Of a stretch of DNA of 34,994 nucleotides, positions 9,551 to 17,143 are shown piece after piece. Under the pieces are notes generated by a model. The model had not been told where the DNA came from, did not search any database, and saw only the letters and a program-made list of their open reading frames with translations. Source of the stretch: Marvinbryantia sp. (GTDB lineage Bacteria; Bacillota; Clostridia; Lachnospirales; Lachnospiraceae); contig JAEDFS010000018.1 in assembly GCA_016297895.1 (NCBI GenBank), positions 1 to 34,994 on the forward strand. The letters are read 5' to 3'. The position numbers and the translations under genes are program-made. Position 1 is the stretch's first letter; each line of letters starts with the position of its first letter.

Positions 9551-9593
9551 AAAAACACCTGGGACATACGCTTTTTAAAGCATATGTCCCAGG
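9551..9593 (-). terminator. Strong hairpin between the surface protein and spmB; contains the spmB ribosome site
   Basis: Arms CCTGGGACATA and TATGTCCCAGG pair perfectly over 11 bp, and an inner GCTTT/AAAGC stem extends this. The minus strand continues TGTTTTTC, so it looks like the terminator of the 9627-12869 gene. The 3' arm ends in CCCAGG, part of the AGGTG ribosome site of spmB, so the same hairpin would hide that site in any transcript that crosses it. Confidence 0.75.
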
Positions 9594-9626
9594 CTTTTAT
9601 TCTATGAGCGATTCCTGTGTCTCCTC

Positions 9627-12600
9627 TTATTTCCGTTTTTTGCGGATCAGCAATACCGCACCGATCACCAGCACCGCTGCTGCCAGCAAAACTACATACA
9701 GTATGATATTTGTTGTATCACCTGTTGCCACGGTTCCGTCTCCTGCTGCCAGAGTTGCTGCCGCCTGTGCAGAGCCTCCATAATTCTGATACTCCTGATT
9801 ATAGGATTCCTGCAGTTCTTTATCACTTACCGTAGTATATCCGTTTGTGGGTGCTGTATGATAATCATTTACAATTTCCGCCAGCAGAGACATTCCGGAA
9901 GTAAGATTCAGTTTTTCGTTGGTGTAGGTTACTGTGAAATCACTTCCTGTGCGGATCACGTTTCCACTTGCATCTGTTTCTGCCACATAGTAGGTACCTG
10001 CCGGCACATTGGTAAAGGTTGCTGTCGCATATACCGTATCGGAAGTCATCTGAAGCGCCTTGACTCCGCCGTCGGTATACATATTTGTTTTTCCTTCATC
10101 CAGGAACAGGGCACAGTAGAAAGTCTTATTCAGCTTGATCGCCGTTCCCTTCAGGGTCGCTCTCATAGCCACCTGGATCTTTCCGCTGGCTTTTCTGGTC
10201 TGCATGGTGACTCTTGCCGGCTTTTCATCCTCTCTGGTGGTAAATTCTCCGGAACCTCCCTTTTCATATCCTGCCGGTGTGGTAATCTCAACCAGCTTAT
10301 ATTTGGTGCCTGCTGCCAGCTTTCCTTCTATTGTATAAGGCTCCTCGGTGGTCGTCCATCTTTCAATGGTGTTTCCGTTCAGATCCTGCACTTCCAGTAC
10401 CGCTCCAGGAAGCATTTTCAGATTTGTGTATTCATATTTGCCGTCTGAAGTTGCTTTTTTGCTGTCATATCCTTTTCTGGAGAAGATTACCTGGGTGGGC
10501 TGATTCTGAAGTACTACAGAATTGACCGTTCCGTCACTGTTGACGGTAAATTCCTTTCCTGCTGATTTCAGATATCCATCCGGAACAGCCGTTTCAACGA
10601 CCTGATATTTTTTTCCGGCTTCCAGTTTCGCCTTCAGGGTATAAGCACTGCCATCGCTGACCCATTTACAGCCTGTGATTGCATTTCCCTTGGTATCCTG
10701 GATCTGCAGCGATACTCCTGAGATTCCCTTCTGTGTTACAGCGGAAACCACAGACACCTTCACTTCGGTAGGTTTGTTCTCGATCGGAATGACCTGGGCA
10801 CCTGACAGATTTTTGATCTCTGCAGAAACTGCCTTCGAAGCTTTCACATATCCATAAGGTGCTTTTATCTGCTCGATCTGATAGGTCTTGCCCCATTCCA
10901 GTTTTCCGGAAAGGGTACTGTTATTTTTCGCATTGAGAACCAGATCGGTTCCGCTTATTTTATATTCTGCTCCGGTCAGGATCTCTTTGTCACTATTCAT
11001 TGTCTGTACCTGCAGAATGATCTGAGTCGTTGTAAAAGACAACGTTCCCGCATCCGTTTTTTCTTCTGTCAGTTCAAAAGACTGGGTATCTTTCAATTTC
11101 TTCACATATGTTTTCGGAACATCGTCTACCTGCGCCACATACGTTCCAAGGGGCAGACCCTTTACTGTCACAGTACCGCTGCTGTCGGTCACCAGTCCGC
11201 TTTTTACCGGACCATTCTCTGAATTGATTCCAAACGTAATTCCTTCCAGGCCTTTCGCTTTTCCATCTGTAACATCTGCAAAAGACAGGACTGCTTTTGT
11301 ATACAGGTTTGTGACGGAAACCGTCTGATCTCCTGTCAGCTGTATCTGAGTCGGTGCACGGAAAGTTTCTCCGTCCTGCACATGGTATACCGTTGTAAAA
11401 TCTGCCGTACCTTTCACTTTATTGTCAGCCGTCAGCTCATTTCCTCCGGCGGACACTGTATAGGCTCCTCCGGATGTAAGCCCGCTGATCTGAACCGCCG
11501 AAACTGCTCCTTCTGCCGGAGTCTTCACCGGTATGCTCCATGTCTTTCCGGCTTCATCATAGGATACTCCTGCGATGGCAGCTCCTTTATCATCTTTGAT
11601 CGTCACCAGCGCCGGTTCTGCCGTTTCACCTGTGATCTTCAACTGGCAGCTCTCCGGTTTTTCGCCGGCTGATGCTCCCCTGAGCCCAAGCTGAACGGTA
11701 AGTACCGGTCCTGTCTCTGTCAAATCTGCACTGCCCCCCTCATTGACCGGGGCGATCGCTGCATCCTCCACTGCGGCTGTCTCAGTCTCCGCTGTTTCTG
11801 TCTCTGAAGAGTTCTCCGTTTCGGCTTCCGTTGCGATCTCAGTTTCCGTCACAGCTACCGTTTCTGTCTCAGTCTCAGTCTCCGTTTCTTCCGGAATCAC
11901 TGCAAATACATAATCTGAAAATCCATCTGTCTGAAACGTCACTTTCTCTACTCCGTCTTTCCCCGACGTATAGGTGATATCGGTTTTCAGTTCCACAGCT
12001 TTCTGCTCATACACTTTATCCGTGTCATTTTCTTCTTCCGCCTTCTGCCTTGCTTCTGAAAGCTCCTGCTCTGTCATATCTTTTATATGGTAGATCTTCA
12101 ATTCTTCTTTTGTAAAATCAGATCCGTCAAAGGCATCCTTTTCAAAGGTCCAGATCACCTTCAGGTCCTCTTTGTCCCGTTCTTTGAGCTCTGCCTCTTT
12201 TCCGTCCTTTTCAAAACAGATATCATAGATCTCATATTCCGAAAATTCTGTCCCTGCCTCTTTTTCCGCAACAGCCAGGTCTTCTTTTCCGGTCTCGTCT
12301 GACTTTTTCAGTTTTCTGACCTTTAATTCAGTCCCTTCCGGAAGTTTCACATCATCCGGGAGTTCCACTTCAACTGTATAATCTTTCTCTTCAAAGATAT
12401 ACCCTTCTTCTTCGGTCTCACTTTCCGCAGTTTCTTTTTCAGAGATCTTTTCTGCAGCTTTCTTCTCTGTCACCGGTGCCTCTGTAGCCGGTGCCTCTGC
12501 AGCCGGCGCCTCTGTGGCCGGTGCCTCTGTAGCCGGCGCTTCTGTAGCCGGCGCTTCCGTGGCCGGTGCCTCTGTAGCCGGCGCTTCCGTGGCCGGTGCT

Positions 12601-12869
12601 TCCGTGGCCGGTGCCTCTGTGGCCGGTGCCTCCGTAGCCGGTGCTTCTGTGGCCAGCGCTTCCGTGGCCGGTGCTTCTGTGGCCGGTGCCTCCGTAGCCG
12701 GCGATTCTGTCACCGCAGTCTCTGTCTCTGCCGCCGCAGCGACAGGCTCCTCCACTGCCGCCGTGACGCTCTCTGTCACTTCTTCCGCCATTACCATACT
12801 CCCGCAGCCGGTCATGAGCATGGATGCACTTAATAATGCCGCAATTCCCTTTTTCCAGAATTTTTTCAT
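9627..12869 (-). CDS. Large repeat-rich cell-surface protein with SpaA/Cna-B-like domains
   Basis: 1080-residue exported protein. The N-terminal signal (MKKFWKKGIAALLSASMLMTG) contains a lipobox-like LMTGC and also a VMA|EE signal peptidase I site. About fifteen ATEAP pentapeptides follow, then a Glu-rich domain at ~150-330 and a second T/E-rich linker at ~335-375. Several prealbumin-like beta-sandwich repeats follow, with recurring K.Y.LVEI..P.GY and G..YT..G.L..G..Y motifs typical of Cna-B/SpaA modules. The C-terminus reads TVATGD, a hydrophobic helix, then RKKRK, an arrangement like a sorting signal although LPXTG itself is absent. The role is presumably adhesion or as a wall stalk; the ligand is unknown. 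The ATG follows AAGGGGGAT. Confidence 0.87.
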   Translation of the reverse strand: MKKFWKKGIAALLSASMLMTGCGSMVMAEEVTESVTAAVEEPVAAAAETETAVTESPATEAPATEAPATEALATEAPATEAPATEAPATEAPATEAPATEAPATEAPATEAPATEAPATEAPAAEAPATEAPVTEKKAAEKISEKETAESETEEEGYIFEEKDYTVEVELPDDVKLPEGTELKVRKLKKSDETGKEDLAVAEKEAGTEFSEYEIYDICFEKDGKEAELKERDKEDLKVIWTFEKDAFDGSDFTKEELKIYHIKDMTEQELSEARQKAEEENDTDKVYEQKAVELKTDITYTSGKDGVEKVTFQTDGFSDYVFAVIPEETETETETETVAVTETEIATEAETENSSETETAETETAAVEDAAIAPVNEGGSADLTETGPVLTVQLGLRGASAGEKPESCQLKITGETAEPALVTIKDDKGAAIAGVSYDEAGKTWSIPVKTPAEGAVSAVQISGLTSGGAYTVSAGGNELTADNKVKGTADFTTVYHVQDGETFRAPTQIQLTGDQTVSVTNLYTKAVLSFADVTDGKAKGLEGITFGINSENGPVKSGLVTDSSGTVTVKGLPLGTYVAQVDDVPKTYVKKLKDTQSFELTEEKTDAGTLSFTTTQIILQVQTMNSDKEILTGAEYKISGTDLVLNAKNNSTLSGKLEWGKTYQIEQIKAPYGYVKASKAVSAEIKNLSGAQVIPIENKPTEVKVSVVSAVTQKGISGVSLQIQDTKGNAITGCKWVSDGSAYTLKAKLEAGKKYQVVETAVPDGYLKSAGKEFTVNSDGTVNSVVLQNQPTQVIFSRKGYDSKKATSDGKYEYTNLKMLPGAVLEVQDLNGNTIERWTTTEEPYTIEGKLAAGTKYKLVEITTPAGYEKGGSGEFTTREDEKPARVTMQTRKASGKIQVAMRATLKGTAIKLNKTFYCALFLDEGKTNMYTDGGVKALQMTSDTVYATATFTNVPAGTYYVAETDASGNVIRTGSDFTVTYTNEKLNLTSGMSLLAEIVNDYHTAPTNGYTTVSDKELQESYNQEYQNYGGSAQAAATLAAGDGTVATGDTTNIILYVVLLAAAVLVIGAVLLIRKKRK
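12481..12705 (-). repeat. Tandem 15-bp repeat encoding ATEAP pentapeptides
   Basis: Fifteen consecutive 15-bp units encode ATEAP with a few variants (AAEAP, ATEAL, ATESP). Third-codon positions differ between units in a patchwork (gta/gtg, ggt/ggc, gcc/gct on the plus strand). This fits repeated unit duplication or recombination. Copy number is likely to vary between strains and may be prone to assembly error. Confidence 0.9.
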
Positions 12870-12919
12870 ATACTATATCCCCCTTATGTTCTGTCAGGAT
12901 AACTGTTTCATATTTTTTC

Positions 12920-12948
12920 AGTATACCATGCTTTATTCCTTTTGAAAA
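12920..12948 (-). promoter_or_regulatory. Probable promoter of the surface-protein gene
   Basis: On the minus strand TATACT is preceded, after 17 bp, by a weak -35 TTTTCA. TGG directly before the -10 gives an extended -10. It lies ~55 bp upstream of the start codon. Confidence 0.5.
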
Positions 12949-12991
12949 CTTGAAATAACCATAAAATTTTCTTAAAAAAGGAAAAACCCTA

Positions 12992-13020
12992 TTGTCATTC
13001 TAAAAAAAGCATGCTATAAC
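12992..13020 (+). promoter_or_regulatory. Sigma-A promoter of the PAP2 gene
   Basis: TTGTCA, 17 bp, TATAAC on the plus strand, ~58 bp before the start codon. It is divergent from the surface-protein promoter. The rest of 12870-13077 shows no gene. Confidence 0.65.
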
Positions 13021-13077
13021 GTTATTCGAACAAATTGGCTGAACAGGTGGGAAACGGAAAAGCCCCGGGGGAGAATA

Positions 13078-13767
13078 ATGATGGCTTTCTGGAAAGAATT
13101 TTTGAAAAAATATCGACATTTGATGCCGATAGCTGTTTACATGATTTTTTATTTGTCTGTCTTTGCTTATGTAGAAAACCGTACCGGTGTCCGTCTGCAT
13201 CTGCTTTCTTCAAAATATGACAGACTGATTCCTTTTTGTGAACTGTTTGTGATTCCGTACTTTCTGTGGTTTCTCTATGTAGCCTCCGGAATTCTGTATT
13301 TTGGGCTCCTTGAACAGGAGCGGAGACAGTATTATCTGCTGATCACCAATCTTTGCATCGGTATGACCCTGTTCCTGGTGATCTCACTGATCTGGCCCAA
13401 TGGTCATACGTTACGCCCGGCAACATTTCCCAGGGACAACGTTTTCACCGATATGGTACGCGGCCTGTATCTTACCGATACCTCTACTAATATATTTCCG
13501 AGTATTCATGTCTTTAATTCCATCGCCATTCATACGGCAGTGGCAAAGAGTGAATCTCTGCAGAAGCATCCGGTCATTGTCCGCAGTTCTCTGATCCTGT
13601 GTATCCTGATCATTGCTTCTACCCTGTTTCTGAAGCAGCATACGATCGTTGATGTGCTCGGTGCATTTATTCTGAATTTTGCTACTTACCATCTGGTATA
13701 TCAGCCCAGACTTCAGTCGGAGAAAACAGCTTCCAGATACAGAAGAGAACAAAAACATTTACTATAG
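13078..13767 (+). CDS. PAP2-superfamily membrane phosphatase
   Basis: 229-residue polytopic membrane protein. The three phosphatase motifs are recognisable in degenerate form: NGHTLRP (KX6RP-like), FPSIHVFNS (PSGH-like, with catalytic-site His) and STLFLKQHTIVDVLG (SRX5HX3D-like, with His and Asp kept). Ile replaces the Gly of PSGH, as in the inositol-phosphorylceramide-synthase-like subgroup (PAP2_3), so a lipid phosphotransferase or phosphatase role is likely; the substrate is unknown. The ATG is preceded by GGGGGAG. A second ATG follows immediately and could be used. It is the only plus-strand gene between the surface protein and proC, has its own promoter, and ends at a shared terminator. 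Confidence 0.85.
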   Translation: MMAFWKEFLKKYRHLMPIAVYMIFYLSVFAYVENRTGVRLHLLSSKYDRLIPFCELFVIPYFLWFLYVASGILYFGLLEQERRQYYLLITNLCIGMTLFLVISLIWPNGHTLRPATFPRDNVFTDMVRGLYLTDTSTNIFPSIHVFNSIAIHTAVAKSESLQKHPVIVRSSLILCILIIASTLFLKQHTIVDVLGAFILNFATYHLVYQPRLQSEKTASRYRREQKHLL

Positions 13768-13774
13768 AATTGCC

Positions 13775-13808
13775 AAAAGCCGGAGATCACATGTCTCCGG
13801 CTTTTTTT
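13775..13808 (+). terminator. Terminator of the PAP2 gene that overlaps the 3' end of proC
   Basis: Arms AAAAGCCGGAGA and TCTCCGGCTTTT surround a 7-nt loop and are followed by seven T on the plus strand. One arm is made of the last codons of proC (KKAGDM) and the loop holds its TGA. On the minus strand it ends in CTTTTGG, a weak T tract. Confidence 0.85.
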
Positions 13809-14581
13809 ACGCATGCTTTCGATGCTTCGATCACTGCACTGCGAAGTCCTTTCTCTTCCAGCACTCTCACAGCTTCCATGGTCGTGCCTCCCGGGGAACA
13901 GACCATATCTTTCAGCACTGCCGGATGCATTCCGGTCTCCAACACCATTTTTGCACTTCCCAGCACACTCTGCGCAGCAAATTTATATGCCTGGGTTCTT
14001 GGCATTCCATCCGCAACTGCAGCATCGGCCAAGGCCTCAATAAACAGAAATACATAAGCCGGAGAACTTCCGGATACTCCTACTACCACGTCCATCAGCC
14101 GTTCCGGCACTTCTTCCGCCTGTCCGAAGCTTTCACAGAGACGGCAGATCTGGTTCATTTCTTCCTCTGTCACCAGATCATTTTTACACAGCCCCATCAT
14201 TCCTTCTTTTACCATAGCAGGTGTATTGGGCATGGTGCGAATGATCTTCACCGGTTTGCCAAAGGCCTCTCCCAGCCATTTCAGAGTTTTTCCCGGTGCA
14301 ATGGTCACGATCACCTGATCTTCTTTTACATAGTCTCTGATTTCCTCAATGACTTCCTCATAGTACAACGGCTTCACTGCCAGAAAGATCACCTGAGCCG
14401 ACTCTGCCACCTCACGATTGTCTTCTGCCGGACAGATCCCCAGCTCTTCTTTTATTTTACGCTTTGTCCCCTGAGACTTTGCAGAAGCTATGATCTCCCC
14501 CGCCTTTGCACTCCCACTCTCCAGGATGCCTCTGATCATGGCCGTTGCCATATTTCCACATCCGATAAATCCGATTTTCAT
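13787..14581 (-). CDS. proC: Pyrroline-5-carboxylate reductase
   Basis: NAD(P)H-dependent reduction of 1-pyrroline-5-carboxylate to L-proline, the last step of proline synthesis, in the cytoplasm (EC 1.5.1.2). The Rossmann start MKIGFIGCGNMATAMIRGIL is diagnostic. Further on are the family motifs VKP, IRTMPNTPAMV and the C-terminal dimer helix with GVSGSSPAYVFLFIEALADA. Its 264 residues are the normal length. AAGGAGAAGCAG precedes the ATG. It is the third gene of a unit with the DUF3786-like gene (17 bp gap) and the ProX-like gene. Its final codons double as one arm of the convergent terminator. Confidence 0.96.
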   Translation of the reverse strand: MKIGFIGCGNMATAMIRGILESGSAKAGEIIASAKSQGTKRKIKEELGICPAEDNREVAESAQVIFLAVKPLYYEEVIEEIRDYVKEDQVIVTIAPGKTLKWLGEAFGKPVKIIRTMPNTPAMVKEGMMGLCKNDLVTEEEMNQICRLCESFGQAEEVPERLMDVVVGVSGSSPAYVFLFIEALADAAVADGMPRTQAYKFAAQSVLGSAKMVLETGMHPAVLKDMVCSPGGTTMEAVRVLEEKGLRSAVIEASKACVKKAGDM

Positions 14582-14598
14582 CTGCTTCTCCTTCCTTC

Positions 14599-15219
14599 TT
14601 AAGACATAAGAACCTCTATATTTTGTATCAGCCAGTTTTTTACATAATAAGTTGTTTCATAATACATATATTCCAGCGTATTCATATCCCACAAAAATAC
14701 CGCCTGGGCCGGAAATTCTTCATCCCTGCGATACAGCTTCAGACGAACCTTCAGATCGGCAAACACCGGAAATTCATATCCGACATCTCCCATATCCACC
14801 GGGCAGCCTCCCATCTTTTCGCAGACAGTTCTGAATTTTTCCGGTTCCCGGTCAAAAAGATCCGCAAACCTTCCACCGTTTTGCTCCGGCACTCCTGCTG
14901 AAGGAGGACATCCTTTCAGACTGTTGACCGGAGCCCAGTTTCCAGAAATCCGGGCCTTTGTTTTTCCATGGCAAAGCAGATCAAAAATAGAAAGAACCTC
15001 TTCGAATCCTGCTTCCTGCAGTCCTGCCGGTTCTTTGAACCCCTTTTCTACAGTTCCGCTTTCCCGGTGAATCCGATACTCCTCATTTACAAATGTGACA
15101 TATAGATACGTCTGATCTGCCAAAAGATTCCATTTCTCAATGATCTCCTCCTGGTCAAACAGCAGGAAACGCTCCTTTGCCGCATCTCTCCGGATGAGAT
15201 AATTGTTGGTATTTCTCAT
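14599..15219 (-). CDS. DUF3786-like protein
   Basis: 206-residue soluble protein, no signal peptide or membrane helix. The segments SIFDLLCHGK, WAPVNSLKG, PVDMGDVGYEFPVFADLKV and the C-terminal ETTYYVKNWL resemble the DUF3786 family of clostridial proteins, recognised from memory only. No biochemical role is known to me. An upstream in-frame ATG at 15336 would overlap the previous gene by 118 bp. The ATG at 15219 overlaps that gene's TGA (TGATG) and has AAAGGAGAGG at proper spacing, so it is preferred. This implies translational coupling with the tRNA-editing protein upstream. Confidence 0.72.
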   Translation of the reverse strand: MRNTNNYLIRRDAAKERFLLFDQEEIIEKWNLLADQTYLYVTFVNEEYRIHRESGTVEKGFKEPAGLQEAGFEEVLSIFDLLCHGKTKARISGNWAPVNSLKGCPPSAGVPEQNGGRFADLFDREPEKFRTVCEKMGGCPVDMGDVGYEFPVFADLKVRLKLYRRDEEFPAQAVFLWDMNTLEYMYYETTYYVKNWLIQNIEVLMS

Positions 15220-15764
15220 CAGGCCTCTCCTTTCAGTCTGACCACTGTCATATCGTGATGCACTGCATTCAGAAATGTGGTAAACACATCCCCGGACAGA
15301 AGTTTCAGACTGGATGTGTTTACGCAGGGATGACATCCTACATACTCTCCCTTCAGCACATCCTCATCCACCAGAAGCCGGACATGGTTTTCTTTATCAT
15401 TCATCAGACCCATCACACTGACAGAACCCGGGAGAATATCCAGATATCGTTCCATATCCTCTGCAGATGCAAAGGAAAGCCTGGCACTTCCGATCTGGGA
15501 TGACAGTTCTTTGGTCTTAAAAGGCTTGTCCCCCGGCATCATCAGAAGATAAAAGTCTGTTTTCTGACGGTTGCACAAAAAAAGATTTTTGCAGATCACC
15601 ACGTCCAGGATCCGGTCTATGCTGTTGCATGCCTCCATATTTTCGGCCGGCTCATGATCGGTCCTCTGATAGGATATACCAAGAGAGTCCAGAAGATCAT
15701 AGACCCGGATCTCTTTTTCCTCTCTGCCCTCATTTGTCTCCGGGCGTCCATTTAACAATTCCAT
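15219..15764 (-). CDS. YbaK/ProX-type aminoacyl-tRNA deacylase
   Basis: Free-standing editing domain related to the INS domain of prolyl-tRNA synthetase and to ProX/PrdX. It hydrolyses mischarged tRNA-Pro (Ala or Cys) in the cytoplasm. Family features are the N-terminal DLLDSLGISYQRTDHEPA, CKNLFLCNRQKTDFYLLMMPG with the conserved Lys, GLMNDKENHVRLLVDEDV, and GCHPCVNTSSLKL. The length of 181 residues is normal. It sits in one unit with proC, so proline supply and tRNA-Pro proofreading appear co-expressed. The ATG follows AAGAAGGGACAG. Whether it is ProXp-ala, PrdX or another subtype cannot be decided by eye. Confidence 0.88.
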   Translation of the reverse strand: MELLNGRPETNEGREEKEIRVYDLLDSLGISYQRTDHEPAENMEACNSIDRILDVVICKNLFLCNRQKTDFYLLMMPGDKPFKTKELSSQIGSARLSFASAEDMERYLDILPGSVSVMGLMNDKENHVRLLVDEDVLKGEYVGCHPCVNTSSLKLLSGDVFTTFLNAVHHDMTVVRLKGEA

Positions 15765-15821
15765 ATTCTGTCCCTTCTTTCAAGTCATATTGATGCATGT
15801 CATCATCTTTTGATCCCAGCT

Positions 15822-15924
15822 ATGATACCTACGGATTGTTCCGTGCTTTGCACTCCCACTTCTTCACTCCGCTACGGTCGGTGCTAAACGGATGTCCCCC
15901 GGACATCCAGCACCCTGGTATCAT
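15822..15924 (-). ncRNA. Structured 103-bp element, likely leader RNA or palindromic repeat, before the ProX-like operon
   Basis: The ends are an 8-bp inverted repeat (ATGATACC and GGTATCAT). Inside are ACGGA-TTGT-TCCGT, GTGC-TTT-GCAC and a long stem GGTGCT..GGATGTCC / GGACATCC-AGCACC with a 4-nt bulge. Together they fold into a closed multibranch structure. A promoter-like pair at 15926-15953 would start transcription at its edge. It lies in a 247-bp gap with no ORF. I could not match it to a known riboswitch. Confidence 0.5.
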
Positions 15925-15925
15925 C

Positions 15926-15953
15926 AGTATAGCAGATTTTTTTCCGAAATCAA
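15926..15953 (-). promoter_or_regulatory. Probable promoter of the ProX-DUF3786-proC unit
   Basis: The minus strand reads TTGATT, 16 bp, TATACT. Transcription would begin ~15919, at the outer stem of the structured element, giving a ~155-nt leader. Confidence 0.55.
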
Positions 15954-16011
15954 TAATTGTTATGATTCTCGCTCAGACGGAAGATTGACACCCGCCACTG
16001 ATTTATATTTC

Positions 16012-16917
16012 TTACTCGCCCTCTGGAGAGGCGGGAGTCATCTTCCATCTGATATAATTCAGGAATTCCTTCGCCGCATGGGAGAGCTGCCTTTTTTCAT
16101 TCCAGATCAGCACATAGGATGCTGTCACAGAAGGATGTGTGATTTTTTTGATGCACAGTGTGTCCCGGCCTATCGTTTCTGCCGCAGCAGCCGGATAGAT
16201 GGCTACACCTACTCCCTGTTCCGTCAGCTCATAGGCATTCAGCATATGTGCGATACGGCACCGCACCACAGGCTTTGTCCCACTCTCTTCAAACCATTTT
16301 TCAATCTCCGCCAGCCGGGACTGCCTGGACGGAATGATGAGATCATAGGGTGCCAGTTTTTCCAGATCGATCTCCTCTCCCAGCTCCCCGGCCAGCGGAT
16401 GATCCTTCGTCATCATGGCAACCCAGGGTTCCTCATAAACACGCAGAGATTCTACTCCTTCTCCATTAAACGGCTCCATAATGATCGCCAGATCACAGAG
16501 TCCCTTCACGACCCTCGCCATCACATCATCGGAATTTCCGTTCCACAGATTATACTGTACATGAGGATGGATCCTGTGAAATCCTGCGATCCACTCCGAA
16601 AACAGTCTGGGGGCATGCCCCTCCACAGAGGTCAGATACAAAGTCCCCTGCAGCCCCTCTTTCATTTCCCTCACTTCTTCCGATGATTTTCCCACCAGAT
16701 CCAGAATCTGCACCGCATACTGGCGAAACAACTGTCCCTCGTCCGTAAGCTGCACAAGATGGGGCCTGCGTATAAACAGCTTCACTCCCAGTTCCTCTTC
16801 CAGCTCCTGGATCTGCCTGCTCAGAGGCGGCTGTGCGATACAGAGTTTTTCTGCAGCCCTGGTAAAATTCAGTTCTTCCGCCACCGCCAGGAAATACCGG
16901 ATATGTCTCAGTTCCAT
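16012..16917 (-). CDS. LysR-family transcriptional regulator
   Basis: 301-residue regulator with the standard layout: winged helix-turn-helix at residues 1-60 (MELRHIRYFLAVAEELNFTR, then AAEKLCIAQPPLSRQIQELE) and a periplasmic-binding-like effector domain from ~90 to 295. The N-terminus resembles the CatR/BenM/CynR type. The nearest genes are the ProX unit downstream and the 24-codon ORF/P-ATPase divergently, so its target may be elsewhere. AGGAGGAGAAT precedes the ATG, and the promoter at 16958-16986 is overlapped by palindromes, suggesting autoregulation. The effector is unknown. Confidence 0.92.
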   Translation of the reverse strand: MELRHIRYFLAVAEELNFTRAAEKLCIAQPPLSRQIQELEEELGVKLFIRRPHLVQLTDEGQLFRQYAVQILDLVGKSSEEVREMKEGLQGTLYLTSVEGHAPRLFSEWIAGFHRIHPHVQYNLWNGNSDDVMARVVKGLCDLAIIMEPFNGEGVESLRVYEEPWVAMMTKDHPLAGELGEEIDLEKLAPYDLIIPSRQSRLAEIEKWFEESGTKPVVRCRIAHMLNAYELTEQGVGVAIYPAAAAETIGRDTLCIKKITHPSVTASYVLIWNEKRQLSHAAKEFLNYIRWKMTPASPEGE

Positions 16918-16930
16918 ATTCTCCTCCTCA

Positions 16931-16945
16931 ATACTCTATAAGTAT
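16931..16945. promoter_or_regulatory. ATAC-N7-GTAT LysR-type operator
   Basis: ATACTCTATAAGTAT matches the ATAC-N7-GTAT form of the LysR recognition site within a 6-bp-arm palindrome. It lies between the -10 and the start codon of the LysR gene, a position suited to self-repression. Confidence 0.5.
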
Positions 16946-16957
16946 TATTATGCATCT

Positions 16958-16986
16958 ATTATATGTATTTCACATATAAACGTCAA
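16958..16986 (-). promoter_or_regulatory. Promoter of the LysR gene with an operator-like palindrome in its spacer
   Basis: The minus strand reads TTGACG, 17 bp, TATAAT. A perfect inverted repeat TTATATGT-ATTTC-ACATATAA (16959-16979) fills the spacer, so a bound protein would block the polymerase. Confidence 0.7.
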
Positions 16987-17011
16987 CATGGTAAAGTAAT
17001 ATCAACAAAAA

Positions 17012-17025
17012 GAAATCCGGATTTC
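17012..17025. repeat. 14-bp perfect palindrome upstream of the small ORF
   Basis: GAAATCC-GGATTTC, self-complementary with no spacer, 34 bp before the small ORF's ribosome site region. It could be an operator. No convincing -35/-10 pair for the small ORF was found around it. Confidence 0.4.
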
Positions 17026-17064
17026 CTAAACAGAATAGTAAGAAAGAAACAGGAGGAAATGGTT

Positions 17065-17139
17065 ATGAAGAAAATGATGAGTACACTTAATGAGATGATT
17101 TGTGAATATTATGTAAGTTTCTCCGTATTCGGAAGATAA
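17065..17139 (+). CDS. 24-residue small protein ORF, unknown
   Basis: MKKMMSTLNEMI followed by CEYYVSFSVFGR and a TAA stop. AGGAGG lies eight bases upstream of the ATG, as strong as any site in the window; an ATG six bases earlier is too close to it. It is a short amphipathic peptide with one Cys and an aromatic C-terminus, with no signal peptide. Downstream comes a chain of hairpins and a terminator at 17239-17267, so ORF and structured tail could be one short transcript. I do not recognise it. Being a regulatory leader, a dual-function RNA or a small membrane-associated peptide are all open. Confidence 0.5.
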   Translation: MKKMMSTLNEMICEYYVSFSVFGR

Positions 17140-17143
17140 AGAT

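Noticed and set aside
9025..9567. Upstream start of spmB at 9567
   Set aside because: This ATG lies inside the hairpin and has no Shine-Dalgarno; 9549 has AGGTG at six bases.
12481..12705. Possible CRISPR array (regular short repeats)
   Set aside because: Units are 15 bp, contiguous, in frame and without spacers; it is coding repeat DNA.
12514..12945. Plus-strand ORF of VAGAS repeats
   Set aside because: It is the reverse reading of the ATEAP repeat of the surface protein and has no start signals.
15765..15924. T-box leader for the ProX/proC unit
   Set aside because: No T-box sequence (AGGGTGG..CCGCG), no clear specifier loop and no terminator before the start codon.
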